A stretch of 64,000 nucleotides of DNA from Gammaproteobacteria bacterium (GCA_026705345.1 JAPPAV010000045.1:1-64000), one strand, 5' to 3'. Shown: positions 32,415-41,771, counted from the first letter of the stretch. A program made the numbers and translations. Notes: generated from the sequence alone by a model not told the origin.

Positions 32415-34877
32415 TCACCACCTGTACCGGATGCCGAGGGCGTAGTGTCTGGGCAGCTCCGGCAGCACCACAACGCTGCCGAAGAGGTTCGGGAAGTTCG
32501 ACCGGAAGTACCGCTCGTCGGTGACGTTCTTCAGGTTCGCCGCAAGCCGCCAGTTGTTCCGCCCGAACACGACGCCGACATTCACCAGCGTATAAGCCGG
32601 AAGCGTCACGGTCCCGGAGAAGCCAGACGTCGTGGACGCGACGTCCACCACACTGGCACTCGCCGCGATGGCGCCGTCGAAGTCGTAGGTGACGGTCGCG
32701 GACCAGATCCGTTCCGGGATTCCCGCCCGGCGAGCACCGCCCACCCCCTCGCGCAACACGATACCGGCCAGGGCGCCGCCATAGAGGCTGGCGGGTTCGA
32801 TCCCCGGGACATCCGCCGCACCGATAAAGCTGAATCGGCCACCCGAGTGCAAGGTGTTCAGGTTGACCGCCTCGATCGTCGAGTAGGCGAGCGTCGCCAG
32901 CAGCGCCTCGCTCGCCAGCCAGCGCAACTCGGCCTCGAGCCCCTCGGTCCGCGTGGCCTGGTTGGTGACGATGTGCTGCGCCGAGTAGTCCGTGCGTTCC
33001 TGCTCGTAGGCGGCCAAGGCGAAGTAGAGTGCGCCGTCGAACAGGCTGGCCTTCAGTCCGACCTCCCTCAAGCTCGACTCGTCGAACGCGCGCCCGGCAA
33101 GGATGTTGGCGACCGTGATCTCCGCGCCCTGTCCGGCAATCACCGTCGACTGGCGCGACACGGTGACATAGGGGACGAATCCAAGACGTGTGGCGTAGTT
33201 CAGACTGAGCGTCCAGGACAGACCACCCACCTCGTCCTCGGCCACCTCCTCGACGCAGGAGGCGTCGTTGCAGAAGTGTCTCGCGCTCGGCAACAGGAGC
33301 TTGTCCACCGGCTGGCGGCTGCGAAGCTCGATTCGGTCGTAGCGCACCCCTGCCAGGACACCGAAACGGCCCCAGTCGATGTCGGCCAGTACCGCGAGGC
33401 CCACGTCGACGTATCGCCCGATGTAGTACTCCGTGTAGTCGTCGTCGATTCGCGTCGCCAGCAACCGTCGGTCGAAGGAGCTTCCGGGACCGGTCAGATC
33501 GCGGCGATCGAAGTACTCGTTGGTGTAGTCGTTGCCGTGATGGAAGTCGGTGCGCCGAATGGAGGGTGATAGCTGCAGCCCAACCGTGGCGGTCCGCGGT
33601 CGGAACTCCTTGGTCAGTACCAGCTTGTCTTCGAAGGCCGAGGCGTCGTGGAAGTCGGAAAAACCGTACGCGACTTCGCTGACATGATCGTACGCCTCGT
33701 AGAACACCTGATTGCGCAACTCCCAATCGCCCGGCGTGACGAGGGTTGCGTCGAAGTAGAGGGTGGTCATCTCGTGGTTGATGAGGTCCTCGTCATCCAC
33801 CAACACCTGGTCGCCCCGAAGGTGTGTCGTGCCCGGCGCGACCAGCCCAAGCAGTTCCGGACGGCAACCGAACACGGTCGTCGTTCCGATCCTGCACGTG
33901 CCGGCGAACGGCCCCGAGACGTCGAGTCCAGCCGACGTTCCCGGGACGAGACCCGCGGCGAAAGGGTTCAAGTCCGTGAAACCGTCGCCATCGACATCGA
34001 ACTCCTGGTGCGAGATGTAGCCGTCCCCGTCCACGTCGAGCGGCGCCGGCGATCCCGTCACGTAGATGCCGTGATCGATCAAGTCCTGGGTGAGTCGGTT
34101 CCAGCCACCGATCTCGTTGCCGTCGTAGTCGTGGACCATGCCGCCGAACTGCAGTTGAGCGCGCCCGGCGTTGAGATCGAAGGATGCCTGCAGGATCGTC
34201 TGCTCGGTCGGACTGTTGCGGTAGTAGCTTCCCGAGTCTTCAACTTCCGCGTAGAGCCAGTAGCCGAAGTCTTGACCCGCGAACTCGCCGGGCCCACCCA
34301 CCTCGGCCGTGGCCACCCGGCGGTCCCAGGATCCCAGGTCGACGCCCACGGACCCCGTGCGCGCGGCGATGAACTCGCCACTGTCCTCGATGCGCGCCGA
34401 TTTCGGGTTGAAGTTCAGGTAGCCGCCCACCTTGGCGGGACCGTGAATCGGCGAAGCCGGCCCGCGTACGATGTCGACTCGGCTCGACGCGGCGATGGGT
34501 GTCGGGTAGTTGCCGGCGTTCTCCAAGCGACGCATGCCGCGGAAGTAGGACTCGCCCGTCGTGCCCCTGAGATCGAGGGTGCCGGCCACCCCGAAGAAGG
34601 ACTGGGTAAAGCTGCCGGGCGCCAACGCGATCAGTTCGTCGATGTCGCGGACGATGAAGCGTTCCATCATCTCGTCGCTAACGGTCGAGACCGACCTCGG
34701 AGTCTCAAGAAGCGACTTGCCGAACCCGAACACGGAGCGGATGTCCTCGCCGGGAAGGCTGTCGAGGTCGCCGGTGACGACGATCTCCTCGATGTTCTCC
34801 TGCTCATCGTCAGACTCGGCGTATCCCGTGTTAACGGCCAGAACAACGAGCGATAGGGCGAGCTTCGCGCGTGGCAT
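32415..34877 (-). CDS. TonB-dependent outer-membrane receptor
   Basis: The 820-residue receptor has a signal peptide (MPRAKLALSLVVLAVNTGYAE), a TonB box region (IEEIVVTGDLD), a plug domain (VRGPASPIHGPAKVGGYLNFNP is the conserved end, about residues 135-155) and a 22-strand barrel ending in RHYALGIRYRW with the terminal aromatic residue. TonB box and plug resemble the siderophore-type receptors (FhuA/FecA-like). An unusual insert near residues 282-300 holds two EF-hand-like loops (DVDGDGYISHQEF, DVDGDGFTDLNPF). The ligand is unknown. It is divergent from an MFS carrier gene. Confidence 0.92.
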   Translation of the reverse strand: MPRAKLALSLVVLAVNTGYAESDDEQENIEEIVVTGDLDSLPGEDIRSVFGFGKSLLETPRSVSTVSDEMMERFIVRDIDELIALAPGSFTQSFFGVAGTLDLRGTTGESYFRGMRRLENAGNYPTPIAASSRVDIVRGPASPIHGPAKVGGYLNFNPKSARIEDSGEFIAARTGSVGVDLGSWDRRVATAEVGGPGEFAGQDFGYWLYAEVEDSGSYYRNSPTEQTILQASFDLNAGRAQLQFGGMVHDYDGNEIGGWNRLTQDLIDHGIYVTGSPAPLDVDGDGYISHQEFDVDGDGFTDLNPFAAGLVPGTSAGLDVSGPFAGTCRIGTTTVFGCRPELLGLVAPGTTHLRGDQVLVDDEDLINHEMTTLYFDATLVTPGDWELRNQVFYEAYDHVSEVAYGFSDFHDASAFEDKLVLTKEFRPRTATVGLQLSPSIRRTDFHHGNDYTNEYFDRRDLTGPGSSFDRRLLATRIDDDYTEYYIGRYVDVGLAVLADIDWGRFGVLAGVRYDRIELRSRQPVDKLLLPSARHFCNDASCVEEVAEDEVGGLSWTLSLNYATRLGFVPYVTVSRQSTVIAGQGAEITVANILAGRAFDESSLREVGLKASLFDGALYFALAAYEQERTDYSAQHIVTNQATRTEGLEAELRWLASEALLATLAYSTIEAVNLNTLHSGGRFSFIGAADVPGIEPASLYGGALAGIVLREGVGGARRAGIPERIWSATVTYDFDGAIAASASVVDVASTTSGFSGTVTLPAYTLVNVGVVFGRNNWRLAANLKNVTDERYFRSNFPNLFGSVVVLPELPRHYALGIRYRW

Positions 34878-35052
34878 GGTTGATAGCTTGCGGTGGGGTG
34901 GTGCGGGAAGTCTAACGAACGAGACGTCGATTACCGTGGGAAAGAAGTGCGATCGAGGGGTCTGCCGACTTCAGCTTGGTCCCGGTTGCAGGGTGATATG
35001 CTTGCCCGTCACGCTTTGGGGGTGCCGCCTTCGCCCGCCACCGCGAAGGCCC

Positions 35053-36339
35053 ATGAATTCGACCCTCGCCCGCATCGATCACGTTATCCGCCCCCGTGGC
35101 CATGTCTTCCACGGCTGGTGGATCGCCTCGGGTGCGGCCGGCATCCAGTTCCTGTCGGGCGTCCTGTGGATGCAGTCTTTCGGCGCCTACAACGCCCTGC
35201 TACAGGCCGATTTCGGCTGGAGCAGTGCGGTAATCGGCGGCGCGTTCGCCTTGACGCGGATGGAGAGCGGCCTGCTCGGACCCTTGCAGGGCTGGCTTGT
35301 CGATCGTTTCGGACCGCGCTTGATCCTACGCATCGGGCTGGTGGTTTTCGCCGCCGGGTTCGTGCTGTTCGGGTTCATCAACACGATCCTCATGTTCTAC
35401 GTGGCATTCGCCCTAATCGCCCTCGGGTCGAGCCTAGGCGGCTTCGCGACGCTGATGGTGCCCATCGTGAACTGGTTCAACCGCCACCGCTCCAAGGCGG
35501 TTGCCGTGTCCCAACTGGGTTACTCCCTAGGCGGCCTGTGCGTTCCCATCGTCGTGCTGTGCCTGGAGTTGTTCGGTTGGCGTGCCACGGCCATCGGGTC
35601 GGGTTTCGCGATCCTCGTCGTCGGTCTGCCCTTGGTCGAACTGGTGCATCACCGTCCCGGCTCAAAGGGAGAAATTCCCGACGGCGGCGTCGAACCTGCC
35701 CACGCGGCCACACCCCAAGGCCATGCCGGTCCCGACTTCACCCCGATCGAGGCGATGCGGACCCGGGCATTCTGGTTCATGTCCGTCGGTCACGCGCTGG
35801 CACTCCTGACCGTTTCGACGGTGATGGTGCACATGGTGCCCCACCTCACCGCCACAGACGGCCTTGACTTCAGTCTCCGGGAGGCGGGTTCGATCGTGGC
35901 GCTGATGACGGCCTGCCAGATGGGTGGCCAACTGATCGGCGGTTGGCTGGGGGATCACATGGAAAAGCGCCTAGTCTGCGTCGGCTGCATGATCGCCCAC
36001 GGCACGGGTTTCCTGTTCCTCGCCTTCGCCTCGAACGTCGGGATGGTGGTCGCCTTCGCGGTCCTGCACGGCCTCGGCTGGGGTATCCGCGGCCCCTTGA
36101 TGGTCGCCCTGCGAGCCGACTACTACGGTGCCACGTCGTTCGGCACGATCATGGGACTCTCGTCCCTGATCGTCATGTTCGGCATGATGGTGGGACCGGT
36201 GGTCGCCGGCTTCATGGCCGACTACACGGGCAACCACGTCAGCGGATTCGCCATGCTCGCCTGCGGCTCGCTGCTCGGGGCTTTTCTGTTCGCCGCGGCG
36301 ACGCGACCGCCGCCCCCGTCGCGACATCGCCACGGGTAA
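35053..36339 (+). CDS. MFS transporter (monocarboxylate/oxalate-formate antiporter-like)
   Basis: A 428-residue carrier with about 12 hydrophobic segments. The N-terminal half has GWLVDRFGPRLILR after TM2, matching the MFS loop motif (GxxxDRxGxR), and a long central loop (about 200-235) separates the two halves. The beginning HGWWIASGAAGIQFLSGVLW resembles the MCT/OxlT group. The substrate is unknown. The TonB receptor upstream is divergent, so uptake of the same compound through both membranes is possible (inference). ATG 35053 is the best start. Exonuclease III follows 20 bases later. Confidence 0.87.
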   Translation: MNSTLARIDHVIRPRGHVFHGWWIASGAAGIQFLSGVLWMQSFGAYNALLQADFGWSSAVIGGAFALTRMESGLLGPLQGWLVDRFGPRLILRIGLVVFAAGFVLFGFINTILMFYVAFALIALGSSLGGFATLMVPIVNWFNRHRSKAVAVSQLGYSLGGLCVPIVVLCLELFGWRATAIGSGFAILVVGLPLVELVHHRPGSKGEIPDGGVEPAHAATPQGHAGPDFTPIEAMRTRAFWFMSVGHALALLTVSTVMVHMVPHLTATDGLDFSLREAGSIVALMTACQMGGQLIGGWLGDHMEKRLVCVGCMIAHGTGFLFLAFASNVGMVVAFAVLHGLGWGIRGPLMVALRADYYGATSFGTIMGLSSLIVMFGMMVGPVVAGFMADYTGNHVSGFAMLACGSLLGAFLFAAATRPPPPSRHRHG

Positions 36340-36359
36340 CGAAACGAGAGGAGCCAACT

Positions 36360-37160
36360 ATGAAGCGCCCTGCCCCACCCGGAACGCGCCGCATTGTCAG
36401 TTGGAACGTGAACGGCCTACGCGCCTGCATCAAGAAGGGCTTCCTCGAGTTCCTGGAGTCCAGCGGCGCCGACGTCGTGGGTATCCAGGAACTGCGCGCC
36501 ATGCCCGATCAACTGCCCGTCGAAGCGCGTGAGCCACCCGGTTGGCATGCCTTTTTCTCGCCGGCCGTCCGCAAGGGCTATAGCGGAGTCGCACTGTACA
36601 CCCGCCAAACACCAACAGGCATCGAAACGTCCTTGGGGGTCGACGACTACGACATCGAGGGCCGGTTGATCATCGCGCATTTCGGACGCCTGGCCATCGC
36701 CAACGCCTACTTTCCCAAGGGCAGCGGCACCGACCGCGACAACAGCCGGGTCCCCTACAAGCTCGGGTTCTACGCGGCGGTCTTCGAGCGACTGCAGCAA
36801 CTGCGACGGCGGGGGCCGGTGCTGGCGATGGGCGACTACAACACCGCGCACACCGAATTGGACCTGGCGCGTCCGAAGACGAACGCCAAGACCAGCGGCT
36901 TCCTGCCGGAGGAACGCGACGAGATGACCCGCTGGATCGACGCCGGTTGGACCGACACGTTTCGGCGGCAGCACCCCGGCGAAGCCGGCCACTACACGTG
37001 GTGGCGGCAATGGGGCAATGCCCGGGCCGACAACGTGGGTTGGCGCATCGACTACGTGCTGGCATCCCCTTCCGCTAGGCGGCGTGTCGAGGACGCCTTT
37101 ATCTGGCCGCAGGTGATCGGTTCCGATCATTGCCCGGTGGGCGTGGACGCGCGTCTCTAG
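36360..37160 (+). CDS. xth: Exodeoxyribonuclease III (AP endonuclease)
   Basis: A 266-residue ExoIII of normal length. It begins RRIVSWNVNGLRACIKKGF. The metal Glu is in VGIQELRAM (usual QETK has Arg in place of Lys here), followed by LAMGDYNTAHTELDLA (Asp/Asn), WRIDYVLAS and GSDHCPVGVDARL with the catalytic Asp-His. It repairs abasic sites in DNA. ATG 36360 follows GAGAGGAG. It is close behind the MFS gene but the functional link is doubtful. Confidence 0.93.
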   Translation: MKRPAPPGTRRIVSWNVNGLRACIKKGFLEFLESSGADVVGIQELRAMPDQLPVEAREPPGWHAFFSPAVRKGYSGVALYTRQTPTGIETSLGVDDYDIEGRLIIAHFGRLAIANAYFPKGSGTDRDNSRVPYKLGFYAAVFERLQQLRRRGPVLAMGDYNTAHTELDLARPKTNAKTSGFLPEERDEMTRWIDAGWTDTFRRQHPGEAGHYTWWRQWGNARADNVGWRIDYVLASPSARRRVEDAFIWPQVIGSDHCPVGVDARL

Positions 37161-37261
37161 GTCAACTACGCGGTTCTGCCGCCCGAAGTCCAAACACGCG
37201 TTGTAAAACGTCCGAATTCGTAGCAGTCTATGCGGTTGACGCCCGCATGAGGAGACAGCCC

Positions 37262-38299
37262 GTGGCGCAACTGCAAACCAACCGCCGTTCGTTCATCGAA
37301 TATCTGACCATGGTGGGTGTCGGCAGCCAAGTCCTGCTGCAGACTCGGAACGTCCAGGCCGCGACCGCGGCCGCGCAGGAGTCCGGCGACTCCGAACCCT
37401 GGCCGGGCATGACCTACCGCAAGCTGGGACGGACCGGTTTCCGCGCCAGCCGCCTTGTCTACGGTTGCGGCGCAGCGCTTTCCGGCCGGCCCAACGATCG
37501 CCTGCTCAACGTCGCGTTCGAAGCCGGCGTCAATGTCTACGACGTAGGCTATAGCGGCTACTACCGCAACGCGGAGAAGAACCTGGCGAGTTTCGCCAAG
37601 GCGCACGGCGATGAGATCTTCCTAATCTCGAAAGCGCCGGTGCCCGTCGGTGCCGACGACGACGTGGACACGGCGACGGCCCAGCGTGCCGCAAAGGCCT
37701 GGACCATGCTGCTCGACAAGAGCTTGAGCGAACTCGACACCGAACACGTCGACGCCTACTACCAGATGGCCGCCAACAACCCGGACATGGTCCGCGCCGA
37801 GGAGATGTACCGCGCCTTCGAAGATGCCAAGGCCGCCGGCAAGGTGACCTACCTAGGGCTCTCCACCCATGAGAACGCTCAGGAGTGTCTGGAAGCGGCC
37901 ATCGAGACCGGCTGGTACGACCTCGCCATGATCGCCATCACGCCAGCCGGTTGGTACGACTGGAACAAGCGACAGATACTCGAGGGCAGCCACGACATGA
38001 CGCACCTGTCGCCGCTGCTCCAGCGCGCCCGAGAGGCGGGCATCGGGCTCGTCGCGATGAAGACCGGCCGGCTACTGGCCGGACGCCGCTGGGGCGGCGG
38101 CGCCAACGGCAAGGTCTTCGACCGCTTCTACGACCAATCGGTGCTGGAACAGGACCTGACCGACTTCCAGCGCAGCTACGCCTTCGTGCTGGCTCACGGC
38201 ATGGACGTGGTCAACGCCGATATCCAGAACTACGGCATTCTCAAGGAGAACTTCATCGCCGCGGCGACCGCGGACAAGGTGTTCGCGTCGACCGCATAA
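37262..38299 (+). CDS. Aldo/keto reductase-family protein with Tat-like signal, catalytic His absent
   Basis: The 345-residue protein starts with TNRRSFIEYLTMVGVGSQVLL, a twin-arginine-like signal. The barrel has MTYRKLGRTGFRASRLVYGC, VNVYDVGYSGYYRNAEKN (Asp/Tyr kept) and IFLISKAPVP (Lys kept). At the usual catalytic His the sequence reads DAYYQMAAN; aligned on the second reductase of this window (DIFMNHAVN), the His is Met. GTG 37262 is preferred because AGGAG lies seven bases upstream. An in-frame ATG lies at 37247. It may be inactive as a reductase or use another mechanism. Confidence 0.82.
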   Translation: MAQLQTNRRSFIEYLTMVGVGSQVLLQTRNVQAATAAAQESGDSEPWPGMTYRKLGRTGFRASRLVYGCGAALSGRPNDRLLNVAFEAGVNVYDVGYSGYYRNAEKNLASFAKAHGDEIFLISKAPVPVGADDDVDTATAQRAAKAWTMLLDKSLSELDTEHVDAYYQMAANNPDMVRAEEMYRAFEDAKAAGKVTYLGLSTHENAQECLEAAIETGWYDLAMIAITPAGWYDWNKRQILEGSHDMTHLSPLLQRAREAGIGLVAMKTGRLLAGRRWGGGANGKVFDRFYDQSVLEQDLTDFQRSYAFVLAHGMDVVNADIQNYGILKENFIAAATADKVFASTA

Positions 38300-38341
38300 G
38301 GGTTTCGTAGGGCCGGGGCCGCTTCGCGCGGGGCGGCTCCC
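38300..38341. terminator. Possible bidirectional terminator / partial palindromic element
   Basis: Between two convergent genes is a CGTAGGGCC edge followed by a GC-rich imperfect hairpin with a TTCG loop (CCGC-TTCGC-GCGG core). It may be a decayed unit of the CGTAGGGG family and may serve as a transcription stop for both genes. No T-run follows, so rho-independent termination is weak. Confidence 0.3.
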
Positions 38342-39334
38342 TTAATGGGGGAAGGCGACGCGGGCGATAGCGATTCCGCTCTCGCCCGCGACCGCGTACA
38401 GCAGGTAGACGTCGTCTCCTTCTTCGAATAACGCCGGATCCCGCAGTTGATTGACCATGCCGTAGGCAACGCTGCGAACCGACGGCTCCAACGGCGCATC
38501 GGCTCCTTCCCACGATCTCTCGGGGCGGAGCACCTCCACCGGCTCCGACTCCGTCCAATCCATCCAATCGCCCCGGAGATCGATGGTAGACAACAGGATT
38601 CGCTCCGGCGTGTCGCCCACCTGGGTCCAGAAGACGTAGAGGGTGTCGCCGCGCAGCATAACGGCGGCGTGACGCATGTCGGGATCGAATAGGCGCGGCC
38701 CTTCCTCGAAACCACCCAACGGGTCTCTAGACCGGTAGAACTGGCCCGGCATGGCCAACGCATGGGTCATGCCCCGGTATCGGAACACGCGCATGTAGGT
38801 GCGACCTAGAATCTCCGTGCCTGACTCGAACGCCACCCCGTCACCGGAGACTGCGACCCGCGATACCTGTCGCCCTGCCCCTTCCAGGCCGTGGTAGTAC
38901 ATGACGAACCGGTGGTTGGTCGCGTCGACATGCACGTCCGGCGACGCGATGTGCGGCGTCGACAACTCGTAGGCCGCACTGTGCAGAATCGCCCGCCCGG
39001 ACACCTGTCGGAGTCTCTCCGCCGTGCGGACCTCATCGTTCGAGAGCTCGGGGGGCTCGTGGGGGAACGGGGTATCCTCCAGATGCAGGGCGCCCGGGGC
39101 ATGTACCGTCCAGGGTCCGTTCAGCCGGTCCGCGTACGCCAGCCGGATGTAGCGCCCTTTGTGATCGGCGAAATACAGGTAGTAGCGACCGAGCGGCGAC
39201 TCGACCCAATCCGGGACATGCACCAGCGACGGGCCCTGAATATTGGTGCCAATGCTCGGGTGCGACGCCGGGGATACGATGGGACCATCGACCAGACGTT
39301 CGACGATCGGCCTGTTCGGGGGTACGAGCGCCAT
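38342..39334 (-). CDS. Glycoside hydrolase family 43-like five-bladed propeller protein
   Basis: The 330-residue protein looks like a five-bladed beta-propeller related to GH43/GH32-type enzymes: GPSLVHVPDWVESPLGRYYLYFADHKG near residue 35 (stated as a pattern), HIASPDVHVDATNHRFVMYYHG with an acidic residue at the blade start, and LRDPALFEEGDDVYLLYAVAGE near the end. No signal peptide is visible. The catalytic residues cannot be assigned with confidence. It lies seven bases after the Clp_N-containing gene on the same strand, so they form one operon. Confidence 0.72.
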   Translation of the reverse strand: MALVPPNRPIVERLVDGPIVSPASHPSIGTNIQGPSLVHVPDWVESPLGRYYLYFADHKGRYIRLAYADRLNGPWTVHAPGALHLEDTPFPHEPPELSNDEVRTAERLRQVSGRAILHSAAYELSTPHIASPDVHVDATNHRFVMYYHGLEGAGRQVSRVAVSGDGVAFESGTEILGRTYMRVFRYRGMTHALAMPGQFYRSRDPLGGFEEGPRLFDPDMRHAAVMLRGDTLYVFWTQVGDTPERILLSTIDLRGDWMDWTESEPVEVLRPERSWEGADAPLEPSVRSVAYGMVNQLRDPALFEEGDDVYLLYAVAGESGIAIARVAFPH

Positions 39335-39341
39335 CCTGTCC

Positions 39342-41549
39342 CTAGCTCATCCGCGTCGCGATGTCCGAGCGCCTGACACCGTAGCCCTCGAGGAAGTCCG
39401 CCACCGGCACATCGCGCTCACCGCAAAGCGCCCATAGCGCATCGACGGCGTTGGCTTGGAAGCGTTCGCAGGAGCGGGCCCTGGCAGCCGTCACCTGCAT
39501 GACGCGGTTGAATGTGCGCGTGGGTTCGGGACCACCCAGCTCTGCGTCGCGGGGTGTCGCCGTCTCGACGAACGTCGCCAGATCGAGCTCCAGACCACGG
39601 GCATCCACGTCAAGCGACCGGAGAGCGTCCGAAGCCCGGTCACTCCGTAGGACGTCCAGCAACAGGTGTTCGATGGTGAGGTATTCGTGGCGCAACGTCC
39701 GCGCCGAAACGAACGCCTCGTGCACGGCCCTCTCCAGGTCAGGTGCCAACACCGAGGCTTGCGATTGGGGATACGCTACCAACTCCGTCGCAATGCCGTG
39801 CGTGACGTAGTTCACGAGGTCGCGCTCGGCGACGCCCTGTTCGTTCACGAGCTTCGCCGCATCGCCCCTCTCGCCCATGATCCCCGCCAACAGGTTGCCT
39901 GCGCTGGTTCCCTCGCGCCCCAACGTGTTCACGAAGTTCGCCCGGTAGACGGCCCCGTAAGCCGACTTCGACACCTGCACATCCCCCGCAAGCGGTTCCA
40001 GCGGCGACGCCGTAAGCAGCGCGTCGATTTTCGGGCGCAGCGAATCGACCTTGCATCCCGCTGAACGAAGCACGTGGTCGGCGACCGGGTTGTCCAACAG
40101 CGCCATCAACAGGTGCTCTGGAGAGAGCGATTGGTGTCCCCGGGATCTGGCATTCGAAAAGGCTTCCTTCAACGACTCGATCACATCGTCGTTGAAGTTC
40201 TCCGTGAACTCGACGAACTGCTCGAAAGAAAAAGACTCGGCGTATCGCTCGCTCGCCCGGGCAAAGTAGATGTCAACACCCCGCGTTCCATCCCTCGGCA
40301 ACCAAACCGGTGTCCACGCCACATGCGCCTTGAGCGTTTTCCAATCGTTGAGTCCGTATTCTCGCGCCGTCACGCTACGTGCCATCTCCCGGCTGATACT
40401 CCTGGTCTCGACATCGTGCCGCGCGAGACGTTCGTGCGCCGGTGCGTTTCCATCCCTTGCGCTCTGGAACAGTTGCTCAGCATGCCGGTTCAAGTGTTCG
40501 AATCCCGCGTTGCCCGGCAGGCCAAGGATCGGCACTTCGGAATCGAGGGTGTCGTACTGCACCGTCAGTTTCGCCGATGCCCCGTGGTCGTGATCGAAAT
40601 TGGTGACGTTGAGCGTCCAGTACCGGTGTCGAACAGCCCGGTTGGACGCCGCGCTGATGTTGGCGGTGATGGTCAGCGTCCTGCCATCCTCGGTGTCGAC
40701 TCGTTGACCGTGAAGGCGTCTCTTGCCCCCGGCGAACAGGAGCATCATCGCGTTGGATCCCGTGTGCTCAAGGGTCGCGGTGAACACCGTGGGATGATCA
40801 AAGCGGAAGTGGAAGAGGCGAAAAAACCCGTCAGTGCCATGGGTGATCGGTTCCAGGTCGAACCGCACGGCACCCGGCGGATGGATCTGCCGCTCCACGA
40901 CGAGGGGCACGAGATCGACGATGGGACGTTCGGCGAGCGTCAGCGCCACCCGTCGCACAAGGGCGCGATACTCCCCAGACCACTCCCCCGGATGTGCCCA
41001 GACGCCCGCGTAGACGAAGTTGGCCTGACGCATGACCACCGCACACTTCTGGGAATGCTCCGCCACCAGGATGTAGTCCACGCTTGGCCGGTACTCGTCG
41101 ATGTCGCCCGTGCCAAAGTAGACGACGGGGGTCCGTGCCGTCGGATTCTCCGTTCGCTGCTGCGGTTTCGCGAACGGCTTGATCGGCTCGTTGGTAGATC
41201 GTTCGCCGAGGAGGTCGCTATCGACGAGGAGCATCGGCAGGTTTGCCTGGGCAATCATCCCGCCGTGGACTTCCAGTTCATCGAGTTGGTCGCATAGCCA
41301 GTCGACTCCCGGTGCCATGCCGACGACCCGGCGCCTTGCGAGGGTCGCGATCCGCTCGGGGGATAGCTTTTCGTCATCCCGCCGACCCAGGTTGAGGATC
41401 AGCACGTCCGAGTCGCCGTCGATGGCGGAGTCCAGGCTGTCTGCGATGTCGACTTCAACCGCCGTTCCATCGCGAAGCAACGCCGCGAAACCCTCGGCCC
41501 AGCCCGGGCTGTTCGCATCGGCGAAGATGGTGAACGACGTTTCAGCCAT
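39342..41549 (-). CDS. Multidomain protein with Clp N-terminal repeats but no AAA+ ATPase
   Basis: The 735-residue protein has no Walker motif. Residues about 448-733 hold four Clp-repeat units, that is two Clp_N domains (SLKEAFSNARSRGHQSLSPE HLLMALL near 455; AVHEAFVSARTLRHEYLTIE HLLLDVL near 625). In ClpA/B/C such domains bind adaptors and substrates, but there the ATPase follows directly. Upstream is a short motif, MARSVTAREYGLNDWKTLKA (about 385-405), like the one preceding ankyrin repeats. The first 240 residues look like a Rossmann/amidotransferase-like domain. The function is unknown. ATG 41549 begins the conserved-looking part. Confidence 0.75.
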   Translation of the reverse strand: MAETSFTIFADANSPGWAEGFAALLRDGTAVEVDIADSLDSAIDGDSDVLILNLGRRDDEKLSPERIATLARRRVVGMAPGVDWLCDQLDELEVHGGMIAQANLPMLLVDSDLLGERSTNEPIKPFAKPQQRTENPTARTPVVYFGTGDIDEYRPSVDYILVAEHSQKCAVVMRQANFVYAGVWAHPGEWSGEYRALVRRVALTLAERPIVDLVPLVVERQIHPPGAVRFDLEPITHGTDGFFRLFHFRFDHPTVFTATLEHTGSNAMMLLFAGGKRRLHGQRVDTEDGRTLTITANISAASNRAVRHRYWTLNVTNFDHDHGASAKLTVQYDTLDSEVPILGLPGNAGFEHLNRHAEQLFQSARDGNAPAHERLARHDVETRSISREMARSVTAREYGLNDWKTLKAHVAWTPVWLPRDGTRGVDIYFARASERYAESFSFEQFVEFTENFNDDVIESLKEAFSNARSRGHQSLSPEHLLMALLDNPVADHVLRSAGCKVDSLRPKIDALLTASPLEPLAGDVQVSKSAYGAVYRANFVNTLGREGTSAGNLLAGIMGERGDAAKLVNEQGVAERDLVNYVTHGIATELVAYPQSQASVLAPDLERAVHEAFVSARTLRHEYLTIEHLLLDVLRSDRASDALRSLDVDARGLELDLATFVETATPRDAELGGPEPTRTFNRVMQVTAARARSCERFQANAVDALWALCGERDVPVADFLEGYGVRRSDIATRMS

Positions 41550-41771
41550 TTTCGTTGATGGCCACGGTGACGCTAACGGGGAGCGTACCAGCCTGGGTAG
41601 TGTTATCACGACTTCGCTGAGAACCCTGCCGGCGGGAGACGGAGCCGTGGTGTCGATGCTCTGGCGTCCCGGAAGGCACATTGCGGGCCGCCCGTCCATC
41701 GGCTACCGTCCCGCTTGTCCGGGAAGCAGCTAGTCTTTGCGCTCGTTCCCCGCAAGCCTTGGAGGTCCCGT

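Larger units (their letters stand above)
31275..32512. repeat. Segmental tandem duplication, copy 2
   Basis: The second copy of the 1.2-kb block at 29109-30324. Here the TPR part is only a frameshifted 3' end, while the DUF6265 gene and the receptor gene are intact. The order TPR end, palindromes, DUF6265, receptor end is the same in both copies. Confidence 0.9.

Noticed and set aside
33648-34856. A 402-codon open frame antisense to the first TonB receptor
   Set aside because: The sense strand has a full receptor with signal peptide, plug and terminal aromatic; the antisense frame has no recognisable motif or ribosome-binding site.
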